A DNA stretch of 6,186 nt from Psychrilyobacter sp. (GTDB taxonomy: Bacteria > Fusobacteriota > Fusobacteriia > Fusobacteriales > Fusobacteriaceae). This document shows, one piece after another, positions 1 to 6,184 of the stretch. The stretch's first letter is position 1; every line of letters starts with the position of its first letter. The notes under the pieces were generated by a model. It worked only from the letters and a program-made list of their open reading frames with translations. It made no database searches and had not been told where the DNA came from. The stretch spans positions 1 through 6,186 of the forward strand of contig JAUXGP010000105.1 in NCBI GenBank assembly GCA_030621995.1, read 5' to 3'. A program made the position numbers and the translations under genes.

Positions 1-131
1 CCAATAGCTTCTATAACATGAAGCTCAGTTGTAGTCAAACATTTGATCCCTTGTTTAAGTGCTAGTGATTCCGTTTCATAAAAAAGCTTAGTGAAATCTT
101 CTATAACTGTATTAACTCTTTCTAAAGACAT
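1..131 (-). CDS. MarR-family transcriptional regulator, N-terminal part (cut by window edge)
   Basis: Only the first 43 codons are in the window; the DNA-binding winged helix and the stop lie beyond the left edge. The start is ATG at 131-129. GGAGG (136-140, within AAGGAGG at 136-142) sits 4 nt upstream. The visible protein begins MSLERVNTVIEDFTKLFYET and runs on to TTTELHVIEAIG. A long dimerisation helix followed by a 'T-x-x-E-L-x-x-I-x-x-I' helix is the usual start of MarR-family one-component repressors. The gene follows rpe by 9 bp, and its ribosome binding site overlaps the rpe stop codon, so it is the fourth gene of the PASTA-rsgA-rpe operon and probably translationally coupled. Its ligand and targets cannot be told from this fragment. 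The family call rests on a short N-terminus and is moderate. Confidence 0.68.
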   Translation of the reverse strand, partial: MSLERVNTVIEDFTKLFYETESLALKQGIKCLTTTELHVIEAI

Positions 132-135
132 ATAA

Positions 136-142
136 CCTCCTT
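136..142 (-). promoter_or_regulatory. Ribosome binding site of the MarR-family gene, overlapping the rpe stop
   Basis: The minus strand reads AAGGAGG, 4 nt before the ATG at 131. Its two A bases are part of the rpe TAA stop (143-141). Ribosomes finishing rpe therefore end on this site, which suggests termination-reinitiation coupling. Confidence 0.7.
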
Positions 143-776
143 AACCCTTTAATTTTTCTATCTGTTCCTTATAATCTCCACCAAATACGAAAGACCCGGC
201 TACAAATATATTAGCTCCGGCTTCTATACAAGGTTTAATTGTAATATCTGTAATACCACCGTCTATCTGAATATCTACTGTAGGAGACATCTCTCTCACT
301 TCTTTTATCTTTTCTACAGTAGCAGGTATAAATTTTTGTCCTCCAAACCCAGGATTAACAGACATAAGCAGTACCATATCTAATTCATCTATTACGTATT
401 TTAAATTTTCTACAGGTGTAGCTGGATTCAATGAAACTCCGGCTTTCAGACCGTGATTCTTTATTTGCTGGATAACTCTATGAAGATGAATTGTTGATTC
501 AGCATGAACCACTATCATGTCTGCTCCTGCTTTAGCAAAATCTTCAATATATCTTTCAGGTGTGTCTATCATCAAATGTACATCAAAAATTAAATCAGTT
601 TTATCTCTAATCGATTTTATAATCGGAACTCCAAATGAGATATTTGGAACAAAATTTCCATCCATAACATCAATATGGATCATGTCTGCTCCGGCTTTTG
701 TTATCTCTATTATTTCCTCTCCTAATTTACTAAAATCAGCTGATAGAATTGAAGGTGCAATTTTAATTGTATTCAT
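141..776 (-). CDS. rpe: Ribulose-phosphate 3-epimerase
   Basis: This cytosolic enzyme interconverts D-ribulose 5-phosphate and D-xylulose 5-phosphate in the pentose phosphate pathway. The 211 aa length is close to the usual 215-225. It is a complete (beta/alpha)8 barrel with every family motif in order: [11 protein letters not shown] at 5-15, [12 protein letters not shown] at 34-45, DVHLMI at 65-70, SVNPGFGGQ at 139-147, IDGGI at 171-175 and AGSFVFGG at 193-200. By family knowledge, H34, D36, H67 and D172 are the metal ligands, with D36 and D172 as the acid/base pair; all are present. The only usable start is ATG at 776: upstream, the frame meets TGA within four codons. AAGGAG (789-794) lies 12 nt before the ATG, a rather long spacing. 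The gene sits between rsgA (57 bp upstream) and the MarR gene (9 bp downstream), keeping the rsgA-rpe order known from Firmicutes. Confidence 0.97.
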   Translation of the reverse strand: MNTIKIAPSILSADFSKLGEEIIEITKAGADMIHIDVMDGNFVPNISFGVPIIKSIRDKTDLIFDVHLMIDTPERYIEDFAKAGADMIVVHAESTIHLHRVIQQIKNHGLKAGVSLNPATPVENLKYVIDELDMVLLMSVNPGFGGQKFIPATVEKIKEVREMSPTVDIQIDGGITDITIKPCIEAGANIFVAGSFVFGGDYKEQIEKLKG

Positions 777-817
777 TTTTATGGTTCACTCCTTAAAATT
801 AATTTGATTATAAAATA

Positions 818-826
818 ATTATATCA
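818..826 (-). promoter_or_regulatory. Possible internal extended -10 promoter for rpe and the MarR gene
   Basis: The minus strand reads TGATATAAT at 826-818, a perfect extended -10 (TG-n-TATAAT) in the 57 bp gap between rsgA and rpe. The -35 position at 17 bp spacing (841-846) reads GAATAA and is poor. A start near 811 would give a leader of about 35 nt before rpe. The region is so AT-rich that a chance match is quite possible. Confidence 0.35.
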
Positions 827-833
827 TATTTTA

Positions 834-1709
834 CTAATATTTATTCCATCTTTCTTCTCTATAAAAATTATAGCACCACAGGTAAAAATCATATCTGCTT
901 TGACTGATTCCATGATTAAGTTCATTTTTTACCCCGCATTCAGGTTCATTTATGTGGATACAGTTACTGTATTTACAGTTTCTATACTCATTAAATTCTG
1001 GAAATAAACCGGCCAGCTCATCAATAGTTTTTATTGGCGGCAGTTCTATGGAAGAGAATCCAGGTGTATCAATTACCCACCCGCCATTTTTCATTGGCAG
1101 AAGTGTTGTCCCCTTGGTAGTATGTTTTCCCCTTGAATGCTTCTTGCTTGTCTCTCCAATCTCCAAGACTCTTTCTTCCTGCAGCATATTAAGCAGGGAT
1201 GATTTTCCTGCTCCAGATGGTCCTCCAAATGCAGTTATCTTATCTTTTATATACTCCTTTACCTTTTCTATACCTATATTTTCATAGGTTGAAATATAAA
1301 ACACTTCTATTCCCATTTGCTTTAAGAAAGCCAGTTGTGTTTTTAATTCTTCCAGCCCGCCATTTTCCAACAGCTCAATCTTGTTAATAACAGCTACCGG
1401 TTTGATCTTATAATAAAAAGCATTCAACAATAATATATTAAATCTTCCAATATCAAATTTTGGATCTAATGCTGAAAATTGAATAACCAAATAATCTATA
1501 TTTGAAACCAGGGGTCTGTGGATGATATTTTGTCTGGGATATACCTTTGTGATAAATCTCTCCTCACCAAATTCTACCAAATCTCCTGTAACACAGTTGT
1601 CTTTATTGTTTTTTTTCTTGAGTATACCTCTTAATCTGCATTCATAAGTAGTTTCTTCCACTTGAACGTAATAAAATCCTTTTATTTTTGTAATAACTCT
1701 ACCTTTGAT
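834..1709 (-). CDS. rsgA: Small ribosomal subunit biogenesis GTPase RsgA, probable non-standard start codon
   Basis: RsgA is a circularly permuted GTPase that binds the 30S subunit late in assembly and is stimulated by it. Domain order fits: N-terminal OB fold (about 1-70), permuted GTPase (about 75-230), C-terminal zinc domain. In a 291 aa numbering, G4 is NKIE at 109-112, the P-loop GPSGAGKS is at 163-170, the switch region RGKHTTKGT is at 193-201, and G3 DTPG is at 214-217. The zinc ligands C245, C250, H252 and C258 form CX4CXHX5C. G4 ends in Glu, whereas NKxD is usual. The first conventional start is GTG at 1661 (275 aa), but it lacks a good Shine-Dalgarno site and removes the first OB-fold strand. 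The frame upstream encodes IKGRVITKIKGFYYVQV, which matches the family N-terminus (B. subtilis RsgA has a similar KII...GFYYV, 298 aa). Between the upstream stop and GTG 1661 there is no ATG, GTG or TTG. ATC at 1709 (7 nt after AGGAGG) or ATT at 1712 (4 nt) is therefore inferred. Function is secure; the start is not. Confidence 0.93.
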   Translation of the reverse strand: MKGRVITKIKGFYYVQVEETTYECRLRGILKKKNNKDNCVTGDLVEFGEERFITKVYPRQNIIHRPLVSNIDYLVIQFSALDPKFDIGRFNILLLNAFYYKIKPVAVINKIELLENGGLEELKTQLAFLKQMGIEVFYISTYENIGIEKVKEYIKDKITAFGGPSGAGKSSLLNMLQEERVLEIGETSKKHSRGKHTTKGTTLLPMKNGGWVIDTPGFSSIELPPIKTIDELAGLFPEFNEYRNCKYSNCIHINEPECGVKNELNHGISQSRYDFYLWCYNFYREERWNKY

Positions 1710-1711
1710 AA

Positions 1712-2425
1712 TTATTCCTCCTCATTTTGAGTTGTAACTGTAATATTTATAACCGAACCTGCTAAAACATCTTTCCCGGCAGGATAACTAATATCAATAA
1801 TAGTATCTTTAGGAAAATCATTCCTATACACTTTTTTTATATCTCCTATAACTAATTTTTTTTCCCGGAGGATCTTTTCCCCTTCTCCCAGCGAGTACCC
1901 CAAGATGTCCGGCATCCTGATATTTTTTATCTGACTTACATTGATTAACAGGGATACTGAACTCCCACGAGAAATTGAACTTCCCTCTGAAGGATCAGTT
2001 CCTATAACTTTGTTGTTCATATATCCTTCCATAGTATGGGAAATTCTGCCAACTTTAATTCCTAAATCACTTAGGATCACTCTGGCATCCTGCATATTTT
2101 CCCCCTTTAAATCGGGTAAAATTACTGTATCCATTCCCTTACTTATCCAAATTTTTATAGGTCTGCCTTTCTTTATGTGCTTTGGAGATATCGGCAGCTG
2201 GGAGTAGATCTCACCTTTTTCTAATTCAGAATAATGTTCCCCCATGTCCACTAATTTAAAATCCGATTCTACCAATGCTTTAGCTTCCTCAATTGTAAGC
2301 CCCTTTAAATTTGGTGTTTCATACAGATAATCATGAAAGAAAAATTTTAACCCCACATTTCCAGCAAGAAAAATCCCAACTATCATGGCTAAACTACTCA
2401 TTGTAATAATTATTTTTTTATTCAT
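1712..2425 (-). CDS. Membrane-anchored protein with three PASTA domains, no kinase domain
   Basis: The protein is 237 aa. A short basic N-terminus (MNKK) is followed by one hydrophobic segment at about 4-27, then three PASTA repeats at about 34-97, 100-165 and 167-232, and an acidic tail NEEE. Each repeat shows the family pattern: P-(D/N)-L-x-G or PDILGY start, an 'A-x-x-x-L' helix, and a closing 'G-x-x-V/I-x-I-x-(I/V)-S/T' strand (IKIWIS, VSLLINVS, INITVTT). PASTA domains bind cell-wall muropeptides or act as extracytoplasmic spacers, so the body should lie outside the cytoplasmic membrane. The gene occupies the prkC place ahead of rsgA and rpe, but the cytosolic kinase is missing. The start at ATG 2425 is chosen because AAGGAG (2433-2438) lies 7 nt upstream. 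ATG 2473 has no ribosome site and overlaps the likely promoter. GTG 2446 with its own AAGGAG is a weaker alternative. Its function is unknown beyond a likely envelope role. Confidence 0.88.
   Translation of the reverse strand: MNKKIIITMSSLAMIVGIFLAGNVGLKFFFHDYLYETPNLKGLTIEEAKALVESDFKLVDMGEHYSELEKGEIYSQLPISPKHIKKGRPIKIWISKGMDTVILPDLKGENMQDARVILSDLGIKVGRISHTMEGYMNNKVIGTDPSEGSSISRGSSVSLLINVSQIKNIRMPDILGYSLGEGEKILREKKLVIGDIKKVYRNDFPKDTIIDISYPAGKDVLAGSVINITVTTQNEEE
1717..1722 (-). promoter_or_regulatory. Strong ribosome binding site inside the end of the PASTA gene, aimed at a non-ATG start of rsgA
   Basis: The minus strand carries AGGAGG within the GAG-GAG-GAA codons that end the PASTA gene. It is 4 nt before ATT (1712-1710) and 7 nt before ATC (1709-1707), both in the rsgA frame. 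The PASTA stop TAA (1714-1712) shares its last base with that ATT, giving a TAATT junction where TAATG would be the usual coupled form. This placement supports initiation here and not at GTG 1661. Confidence 0.6.
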
Positions 2426-2432
2426 TTTATGA

Positions 2433-2438
2433 CTCCTT
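2433..2438 (-). promoter_or_regulatory. Ribosome binding site fixing the PASTA gene start
   Basis: AAGGAG on the minus strand stands 7 nt from ATG 2425. The longer reading frame from ATG 2473 has no Shine-Dalgarno sequence in front of it, so the 237 aa form is preferred over the 253 aa form. Confidence 0.7.
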
Positions 2439-2463
2439 AATATCACTATAGATTTCTCCTTAA

Positions 2464-2492
2464 ATAGTAACATAGATATAATTAAATATCAA
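2464..2492 (-). promoter_or_regulatory. Promoter of the PASTA-rsgA-rpe-MarR operon
   Basis: The minus strand has -35 TTGATA at 2492-2487, a 17 bp spacer, and -10 TACTAT at 2469-2464 preceded by TG one base upstream (extended -10). This is close to the vegetative sigma-70 consensus. Transcription would begin near 2457, leaving a leader of about 30 nt before ATG 2425. A second TATAAT (2497-2492) overlaps the -35 but lacks a good -35 of its own. Confidence 0.65.
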
Positions 2493-2573
2493 TTATACTC
2501 CAGCTTATCACAGGGAATTTAGAGGAATATAAAAATATAAATAAAAATTATTTTATATATGAAATAAGTAAGG

Positions 2574-2579
2574 TATAAT
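2574..2579 (+). promoter_or_regulatory. Probable -10 element of the M3 peptidase promoter
   Basis: A perfect TATAAT lies 33 nt before the ribosome binding-site start codon region, placing transcription near 2586 and giving a leader of about 27 nt. At 17 bp spacing the -35 position (2551-2556) reads TTTTAT, a weak match. The whole stretch 2521-2580 is nearly pure A/T, so the -35 assignment is uncertain. Confidence 0.45.
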
Positions 2580-2600
2580 TTATTTAGACAGTAAAAAATT

Positions 2601-2606
2601 AGGAGG
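2601..2606 (+). promoter_or_regulatory. Ribosome binding site that decides the M3 peptidase start
   Basis: AGGAGG is followed directly by one ATG (2607, zero spacing, unusable) and then by a second in-frame ATG (2613, 6 nt spacing). The second is therefore the functional start; a start at 2607 would add only Met-Ile. Confidence 0.75.
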
Positions 2607-2612
2607 ATGATT

Positions 2613-4556
2613 ATGCAGTTAAACTACAAAAAGCTAGATGAAAAATTTATAGATGAACTTAAGGAAAGAATAATCAAAGTAGAGGATAATATTGAGGACT
2701 TATTAAAAATCAGAGAGAAAACATATGATAATTTCTTTGATGTGATGGAACACCTTTTAGATGATATTGAAAAAATTTCATTCCCTCTGCAAATTGAGAT
2801 CTCAACAAATATTACAGATTTAGGAAAGAAAACATATGAGGAATACATCCCCATTATGAATGAATTCACTTCCAAATTAAGCCAGAATGAAGAGGTTGCC
2901 AGCTCTATCATGAAAATTTATGAAGATGAAGATCTAAATGATGTGAGAAAAAGAATCCTGGAAAAACAAATATTATCATTTAAATCCAGCGGTATCGGCT
3001 TAGATAAAAAAAGTAAAGAGAAGATCAAATCCATCAATTTAGAATTAGCTAAATTGGGAAACGATTTCAGCCAAAATGTAACTGATGCTACCAATGAATA
3101 TGAGTTGATTATAGAAGATGAAAAGATCCTGTCTGAATTTTCAACCTTAGATAAAAAATCTGCTGAACTGGAGGAAGGAAAGTGGAAGTTTACCCTTCAT
3201 GGACCATCACTTACTACATTTTTAAAATATTGCAACGACAGAGGATTGAGAGAAAGGCTGTATAAAGCTTCTGCTACAAAGGCTCCTCAAAATGAGGAAC
3301 TCATAGAGAAAATTTTGAATTTGAGGGATGAAAAAGCTAAAATTTTAGGATATGAAAATTACAGGGAACTGTCTATTGCCTCAAAAACTGCAAATAATGC
3401 CATGGAAGTTATAGACTTTTTGACAGAATTAGGAAAAGAAGCTCTGCCCAAGGCTGTGGAGGAGATCGAGGAATTAAAAACTTTTGCAAAGGAAAAATTA
3501 GGCTATGAGAGTGTAGAAATCTATGACTATGCATACCTTTCCAGAAAACTAAAGGAGATCAAATATAATTTTGATCCCAGTGAGGTAAAACCGTACTTTG
3601 AAAAAAATAAGGTAGTTTACGGGATGTTTCAATTTCTAGACAATGTCTTCAATTTAAAAGCTAAGAAAATACAGGATGTAAAATTATGGAATGACAAAGC
3701 TGTAGTGTTCGAATTAGAAAGAAACGGGGTACTTTTAGGAAACCTGATCATGGATTTAGAAACCAATGAGAATAAGAGGGGAGGAGCCTGGGCTGACAGC
3801 TGGATTACAAGTTATACAAAAAATGATATAAGAGTTCCTGCAACAGGGATAATTGTTTGTAACTTCCCTCCCAGTAAGGACGGGGTTCCATCATTATTAG
3901 ATCATTCAGATGTAGTAACTCTATTCCATGAGATGGGACATGCTCTCCACCTTATCACATCCAAGACAAAAGATATCTCTGCCTCCGGCTTCAATGGAAC
4001 TGAATGGGATGTTGTGGAATACCCCTCTCAATGGTTACAGGAGTTTGCTAACAACAAGGAAATCATAAAGACATTTGGAATCCACTATGAAACCGGAGAG
4101 GTTATTTCCGATGAATTGATTCAAAAAATCTTAGATTCTTTAAATTATGGTCAGGGATATGGAAACAACAGACAGGTTGAATTTGGATTATTTGATTTAA
4201 TGATCTATGATCAGGCTTATTCCAAGAAACAGGTGCAGGAAAAATTAGACGAGGTCAGAAAGATGGTTTCGGTGATAAAAACACCATCATACAATAAGTT
4301 CCAATGTTCATTCAGTCATATATTTGCAGGCGGGTATGGAGCAGGTTATTATTCGTATAAATGGGCTGAAGTGCTTTCTGCCGACAGTTATTCAGAGATG
4401 ACTAAGGATGGAAATATCGACAGGGAATTAGCCAATAATTTCTTTGACAACCTCTTATCTTTAGGAGGATCGGTAAATATGAAGGAAAGTTTTGTAAATG
4501 TTCACGGGAGGCAGCCGGATCCTAAAGCATTGTTAAAGTTGACAGGAATACTGTAA
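2613..4556 (+). CDS. M3A-family zinc oligopeptidase (oligopeptidase A / thimet oligopeptidase-like)
   Basis: This is a cytosolic zinc metallopeptidase that cuts short peptides into smaller ones, part of intracellular peptide turnover. It is 647 aa, close to the 650-700 aa of OpdA/Dcp-type enzymes. The catalytic motif is HEMGH at 439-443 (zinc ligands H439 and H443, base E440). The third ligand is E469 in DVVEYPSQ. The C-terminal substrate-binding block FSHIFAGGYGAGYYSYKWAE (566-585) with H569 and the Tyr cluster is the hallmark of the M3A group (PrlC, Dcp, thimet oligopeptidase), as opposed to PepF-type M3B. Residues 1 to about 260 form a charged helical domain typical of the family. There is no signal peptide. 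It has its own promoter, runs opposite to the PASTA operon, and ends at the shared terminator at 4575-4626. Whether it acts as endopeptidase or dipeptidyl carboxypeptidase cannot be settled by eye, so no symbol is given. Confidence 0.95.
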   Translation: MQLNYKKLDEKFIDELKERIIKVEDNIEDLLKIREKTYDNFFDVMEHLLDDIEKISFPLQIEISTNITDLGKKTYEEYIPIMNEFTSKLSQNEEVASSIMKIYEDEDLNDVRKRILEKQILSFKSSGIGLDKKSKEKIKSINLELAKLGNDFSQNVTDATNEYELIIEDEKILSEFSTLDKKSAELEEGKWKFTLHGPSLTTFLKYCNDRGLRERLYKASATKAPQNEELIEKILNLRDEKAKILGYENYRELSIASKTANNAMEVIDFLTELGKEALPKAVEEIEELKTFAKEKLGYESVEIYDYAYLSRKLKEIKYNFDPSEVKPYFEKNKVVYGMFQFLDNVFNLKAKKIQDVKLWNDKAVVFELERNGVLLGNLIMDLETNENKRGGAWADSWITSYTKNDIRVPATGIIVCNFPPSKDGVPSLLDHSDVVTLFHEMGHALHLITSKTKDISASGFNGTEWDVVEYPSQWLQEFANNKEIIKTFGIHYETGEVISDELIQKILDSLNYGQGYGNNRQVEFGLFDLMIYDQAYSKKQVQEKLDEVRKMVSVIKTPSYNKFQCSFSHIFAGGYGAGYYSYKWAEVLSADSYSEMTKDGNIDRELANNFFDNLLSLGGSVNMKESFVNVHGRQPDPKALLKLTGIL

Positions 4557-4574
4557 TCTAAATTTAAATAACTA

Positions 4575-4626
4575 AAAACCCCCAGAAGGAAGAGTTCATG
4601 AATTCTCTCCTCTGGGGGTTCTTTTT
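4575..4626. terminator. Bidirectional rho-independent terminator between convergent genes
   Basis: The arms AACCCCCAGA (4577-4586) and TCTGGGGGTT (4611-4620) pair perfectly over 10 bp. The stem continues after single-base bulges (GGA with TCC, GAG with CTC) to a loop around 4595-4604. CTTTTT follows on the plus strand (4621-4626), and on the minus strand a run of five T follows (complement of 4574-4578). It thus ends both the peptidase transcript (stop at 4556) and the alcohol dehydrogenase transcript, whose stop codon (4627-4625) overlaps the plus-strand T-run. Confidence 0.92.
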
Positions 4627-5788
4627 ATTCAGCTAGTCTATATATATTTATTATATCTTCCTTGGTTAACTTAACAAAACTGCCAAGTGTACCGTTTTCT
4701 GTGGCTTTAGCTGCCATCTCCTCAAATTTTTCACTGTCTATATCTGCCTGAGATAATCTTGTAGGCATATTGATAGATGTAAAGAACTCCTCCATCCTCT
4801 TGATTCCCTCTAAAACTGTAGCCTCTGGGTCATTGAAATTCATATCAACATTCCATATACGGATAGCAAACTGTACAAACCTGTCTATATTAGATCTATA
4901 CACATACTTCATCCATGCCGGGAATATAATAGCCAATCCTGCCCCATGAGTGATATCATAGATTCCACTGAGCTCATGCTCTATTCCGTGGGAGGCCCAG
5001 TCTGATTCCCTTCCCATATCCAGCAGACTGTTGTGTGCTATGGTTGAAGAGATCATAATCTCAGCACGGGCATGGTAATCCTCCGGGAAATCCAAGGCTT
5101 TAGGAGTATTCGAAATCACTGTTTTTAATACAGCCTCTGACAATCTGTCTGTAAGTTCCACATGTTTTTCAAGGGTAAAATATCTCTCTAAAACATGAGC
5201 CATAATATCTACTGCACCTGCTGCCGTCTGATAGCTCGGTAAAGTATATGTAACTTCAGGATTCATAATCGTAAATTTTGGTCTGATTATATTTCCGCCA
5301 AATGATTTTTTATACCAACCGTCTTCGTTTGTGATAACACTGCCGCTGCTGGCCTCGCTTCCTGCTGCAGGAATTGTCAAAACCACTCCTAACGGCAGAG
5401 TTTTAGATACTGCAGTTTTGCCCTCAAAGAAATCCCATACATCTCCATCATATTCTACACCAGCACCAATGGCTTTAGCTGAATCAATGGCGCTCCCTCC
5501 TCCAACTGCAAGGATAAAATCGATATTATTATCTTTACAAATTTTTATTCCCTCTCTAACCAGGGATAATCTAGGATTTGGCAGTACTCCTCCCAGCTCA
5601 AATATTTCTACCCCTTCTTCTTCTAAGTTTTTTATGACCTTATCATATAGGCCGAATTTTTTAAGACTGGCTCCACCATAGTGAAGTAAGACTTTTTTTC
5701 CATATTCCGATACCTTCTTTCCGACCTGTGTTTCTACATCCTTACCAAAAATTATCTCTGTTGTATTTTGAAAATTAAAATTTAACAT
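4625..5788 (-). CDS. Iron-containing alcohol dehydrogenase (butanol dehydrogenase / YqhD-like)
   Basis: This group III metal-dependent alcohol dehydrogenase most likely reduces aldehydes to alcohols with NAD(P)H in fermentation or aldehyde detoxification. At 387 aa it equals YqhD/BdhA-type enzymes. The N-terminal Rossmann-like half carries YGGAS at 37-41 and GGGSAIDSAKA at 96-106. The helical half carries the metal ligands D194 and H198 (GAVDIMAH), H267 (SHGIEHELSG) and H281 (DITHGAGLAI). The N-terminus (LNFNFQNTTEIIFGK) and DVWDFFEGK (116-124) are characteristic of the butanol dehydrogenase subgroup. No acidic residue is seen at the position after the first two glycines of YGGAS, which in this family leans toward NADP(H), but that is only inference. 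The start is ATG 5788, where the family N-terminus begins. The ribosome site is an odd seven-G run just upstream. It lies 24 bp after an unrecognised gene, probably in one transcript, and ends in the shared terminator. Confidence 0.95.
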   Translation of the reverse strand: MLNFNFQNTTEIIFGKDVETQVGKKVSEYGKKVLLHYGGASLKKFGLYDKVIKNLEEEGVEIFELGGVLPNPRLSLVREGIKICKDNNIDFILAVGGGSAIDSAKAIGAGVEYDGDVWDFFEGKTAVSKTLPLGVVLTIPAAGSEASSGSVITNEDGWYKKSFGGNIIRPKFTIMNPEVTYTLPSYQTAAGAVDIMAHVLERYFTLEKHVELTDRLSEAVLKTVISNTPKALDFPEDYHARAEIMISSTIAHNSLLDMGRESDWASHGIEHELSGIYDITHGAGLAIIFPAWMKYVYRSNIDRFVQFAIRIWNVDMNFNDPEATVLEGIKRMEEFFTSINMPTRLSQADIDSEKFEEMAAKATENGTLGSFVKLTKEDIINIYRLAE

Positions 5789-5791
5789 ATT

Positions 5792-5799
5792 CCCCCCCT
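5792..5799 (-). promoter_or_regulatory. Atypical G-run ribosome binding site of the alcohol dehydrogenase
   Basis: The minus strand reads AGGGGGGG, then AAT, then ATG (5788). There is no GGAGG; pairing with the anti-Shine-Dalgarno would need a G-U wobble. Every other gene start with a visible leader in the window has GGAG or GGAGG. No other ribosome site exists in the 24 bp gap. Confidence 0.5.
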
Positions 5800-5812
5800 A
5801 TATATATTCTAA

Positions 5813-6184
5813 TTATCTTGCTATTTTTTTTATAGATCTCAAAAGTTCTTTGTTTTCGTATATAATTTTAAATTTATCCTTTAACCAATTTAACTCAGTC
5901 TCTGAAACTTCTAAATTCATCTTTATAAAGTCCCCTATCTTCTTTTCTTCCTCTGGCAGAAGCTGTATTCTAGTGGAATTATTGATTTCCTCAATGGTTC
6001 CCTTCCCCTCAAAATAAGACAGCAATTTTTTCCAGTTTGACATGCTGTCTACCTTTCTAAGCAGCATAACACAGGTAAAGTTTAGTTCAGGAATATCACT
6101 ATATCCCCTTTTTTTTAAAAATTTTAATATCTCTTCATTTTTTTTAGTATGAAAAAGCAATTCTCCGCCTTTTTTTGTATTCAT
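5813..6184 (-). CDS. Unrecognised small basic protein, possibly the C-terminal part of a longer gene
   Basis: I do not recognise this protein. The readable part is 123 aa from ATG 6184, only 2 bp from the window edge, so no ribosome site can be checked and the reading frame may continue upstream. It is rich in Lys and Glu with no hydrophobic span long enough for a membrane segment and no signal peptide. A central stretch (about 33-60, PELNFTCVMLLRK...NWKKLLSYFEGKG) looks like mixed strand and helix. The rest, from about 75 to the C-terminus (EEEKKIGDFIK... to RSIKKIAR), looks like two amphipathic helices. There is a single Cys (about 38). Codon use is like the neighbours. It precedes the alcohol dehydrogenase by 24 bp on the same strand and is probably cotranscribed. 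It could be a stand-alone hypothetical protein or the end of a larger protein. Confidence 0.6.
   Translation of the reverse strand: MNTKKGGELLFHTKKNEEILKFLKKRGYSDIPELNFTCVMLLRKVDSMSNWKKLLSYFEGKGTIEEINNSTRIQLLPEEEKKIGDFIKMNLEVSETELNWLKDKFKIIYENKELLRSIKKIAR

Noticed and set aside
517..807. Plus-strand reading frame of 96 codons antisense to rpe
   Set aside because: It lies mostly inside the well-supported rpe gene, has no family resemblance and reads as a mirror of the rpe codons. It is a shadow frame.
952..1387. Two overlapping plus-strand reading frames antisense to rsgA
   Set aside because: They cover conserved GTPase motifs of rsgA on the other strand and have no ribosome site or recognisable protein.
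2426..2473. Longer start of the PASTA protein at ATG 2473 (253 aa)
   Set aside because: There is no Shine-Dalgarno sequence before it, and it overlaps the -10 element of the likely promoter, so the transcript would start after it.
2492..2497. TATAAT on the minus strand as a second promoter for the PASTA operon
   Set aside because: It lacks a recognisable -35 at 16-18 bp and overlaps the -35 of the better promoter. Kept only as a remark.
2607..2612. ATG 2607 as start of the M3 peptidase
   Set aside because: It directly abuts the AGGAGG with no spacing. The in-frame ATG 2613 has a normal 6 nt spacing.
2624..2911. Minus-strand 95-codon frame inside the M3 peptidase
   Set aside because: It is wholly antisense to a confident gene, with low-complexity Ser/Ile-rich translation and no ribosome site.
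5331..5681. Plus-strand 116-codon frame antisense to the alcohol dehydrogenase
   Set aside because: It is antisense to the conserved nucleotide-binding region of the dehydrogenase, with a Ser/Pro-rich shadow translation and no support.
6105..6116. A8G4 run in the unrecognised gene as a programmed frameshift site
   Set aside because: The zero frame continues normally through it, and no stimulatory hairpin or useful alternative frame is evident. Such A-runs are expected in Lys-rich AT-rich genes.
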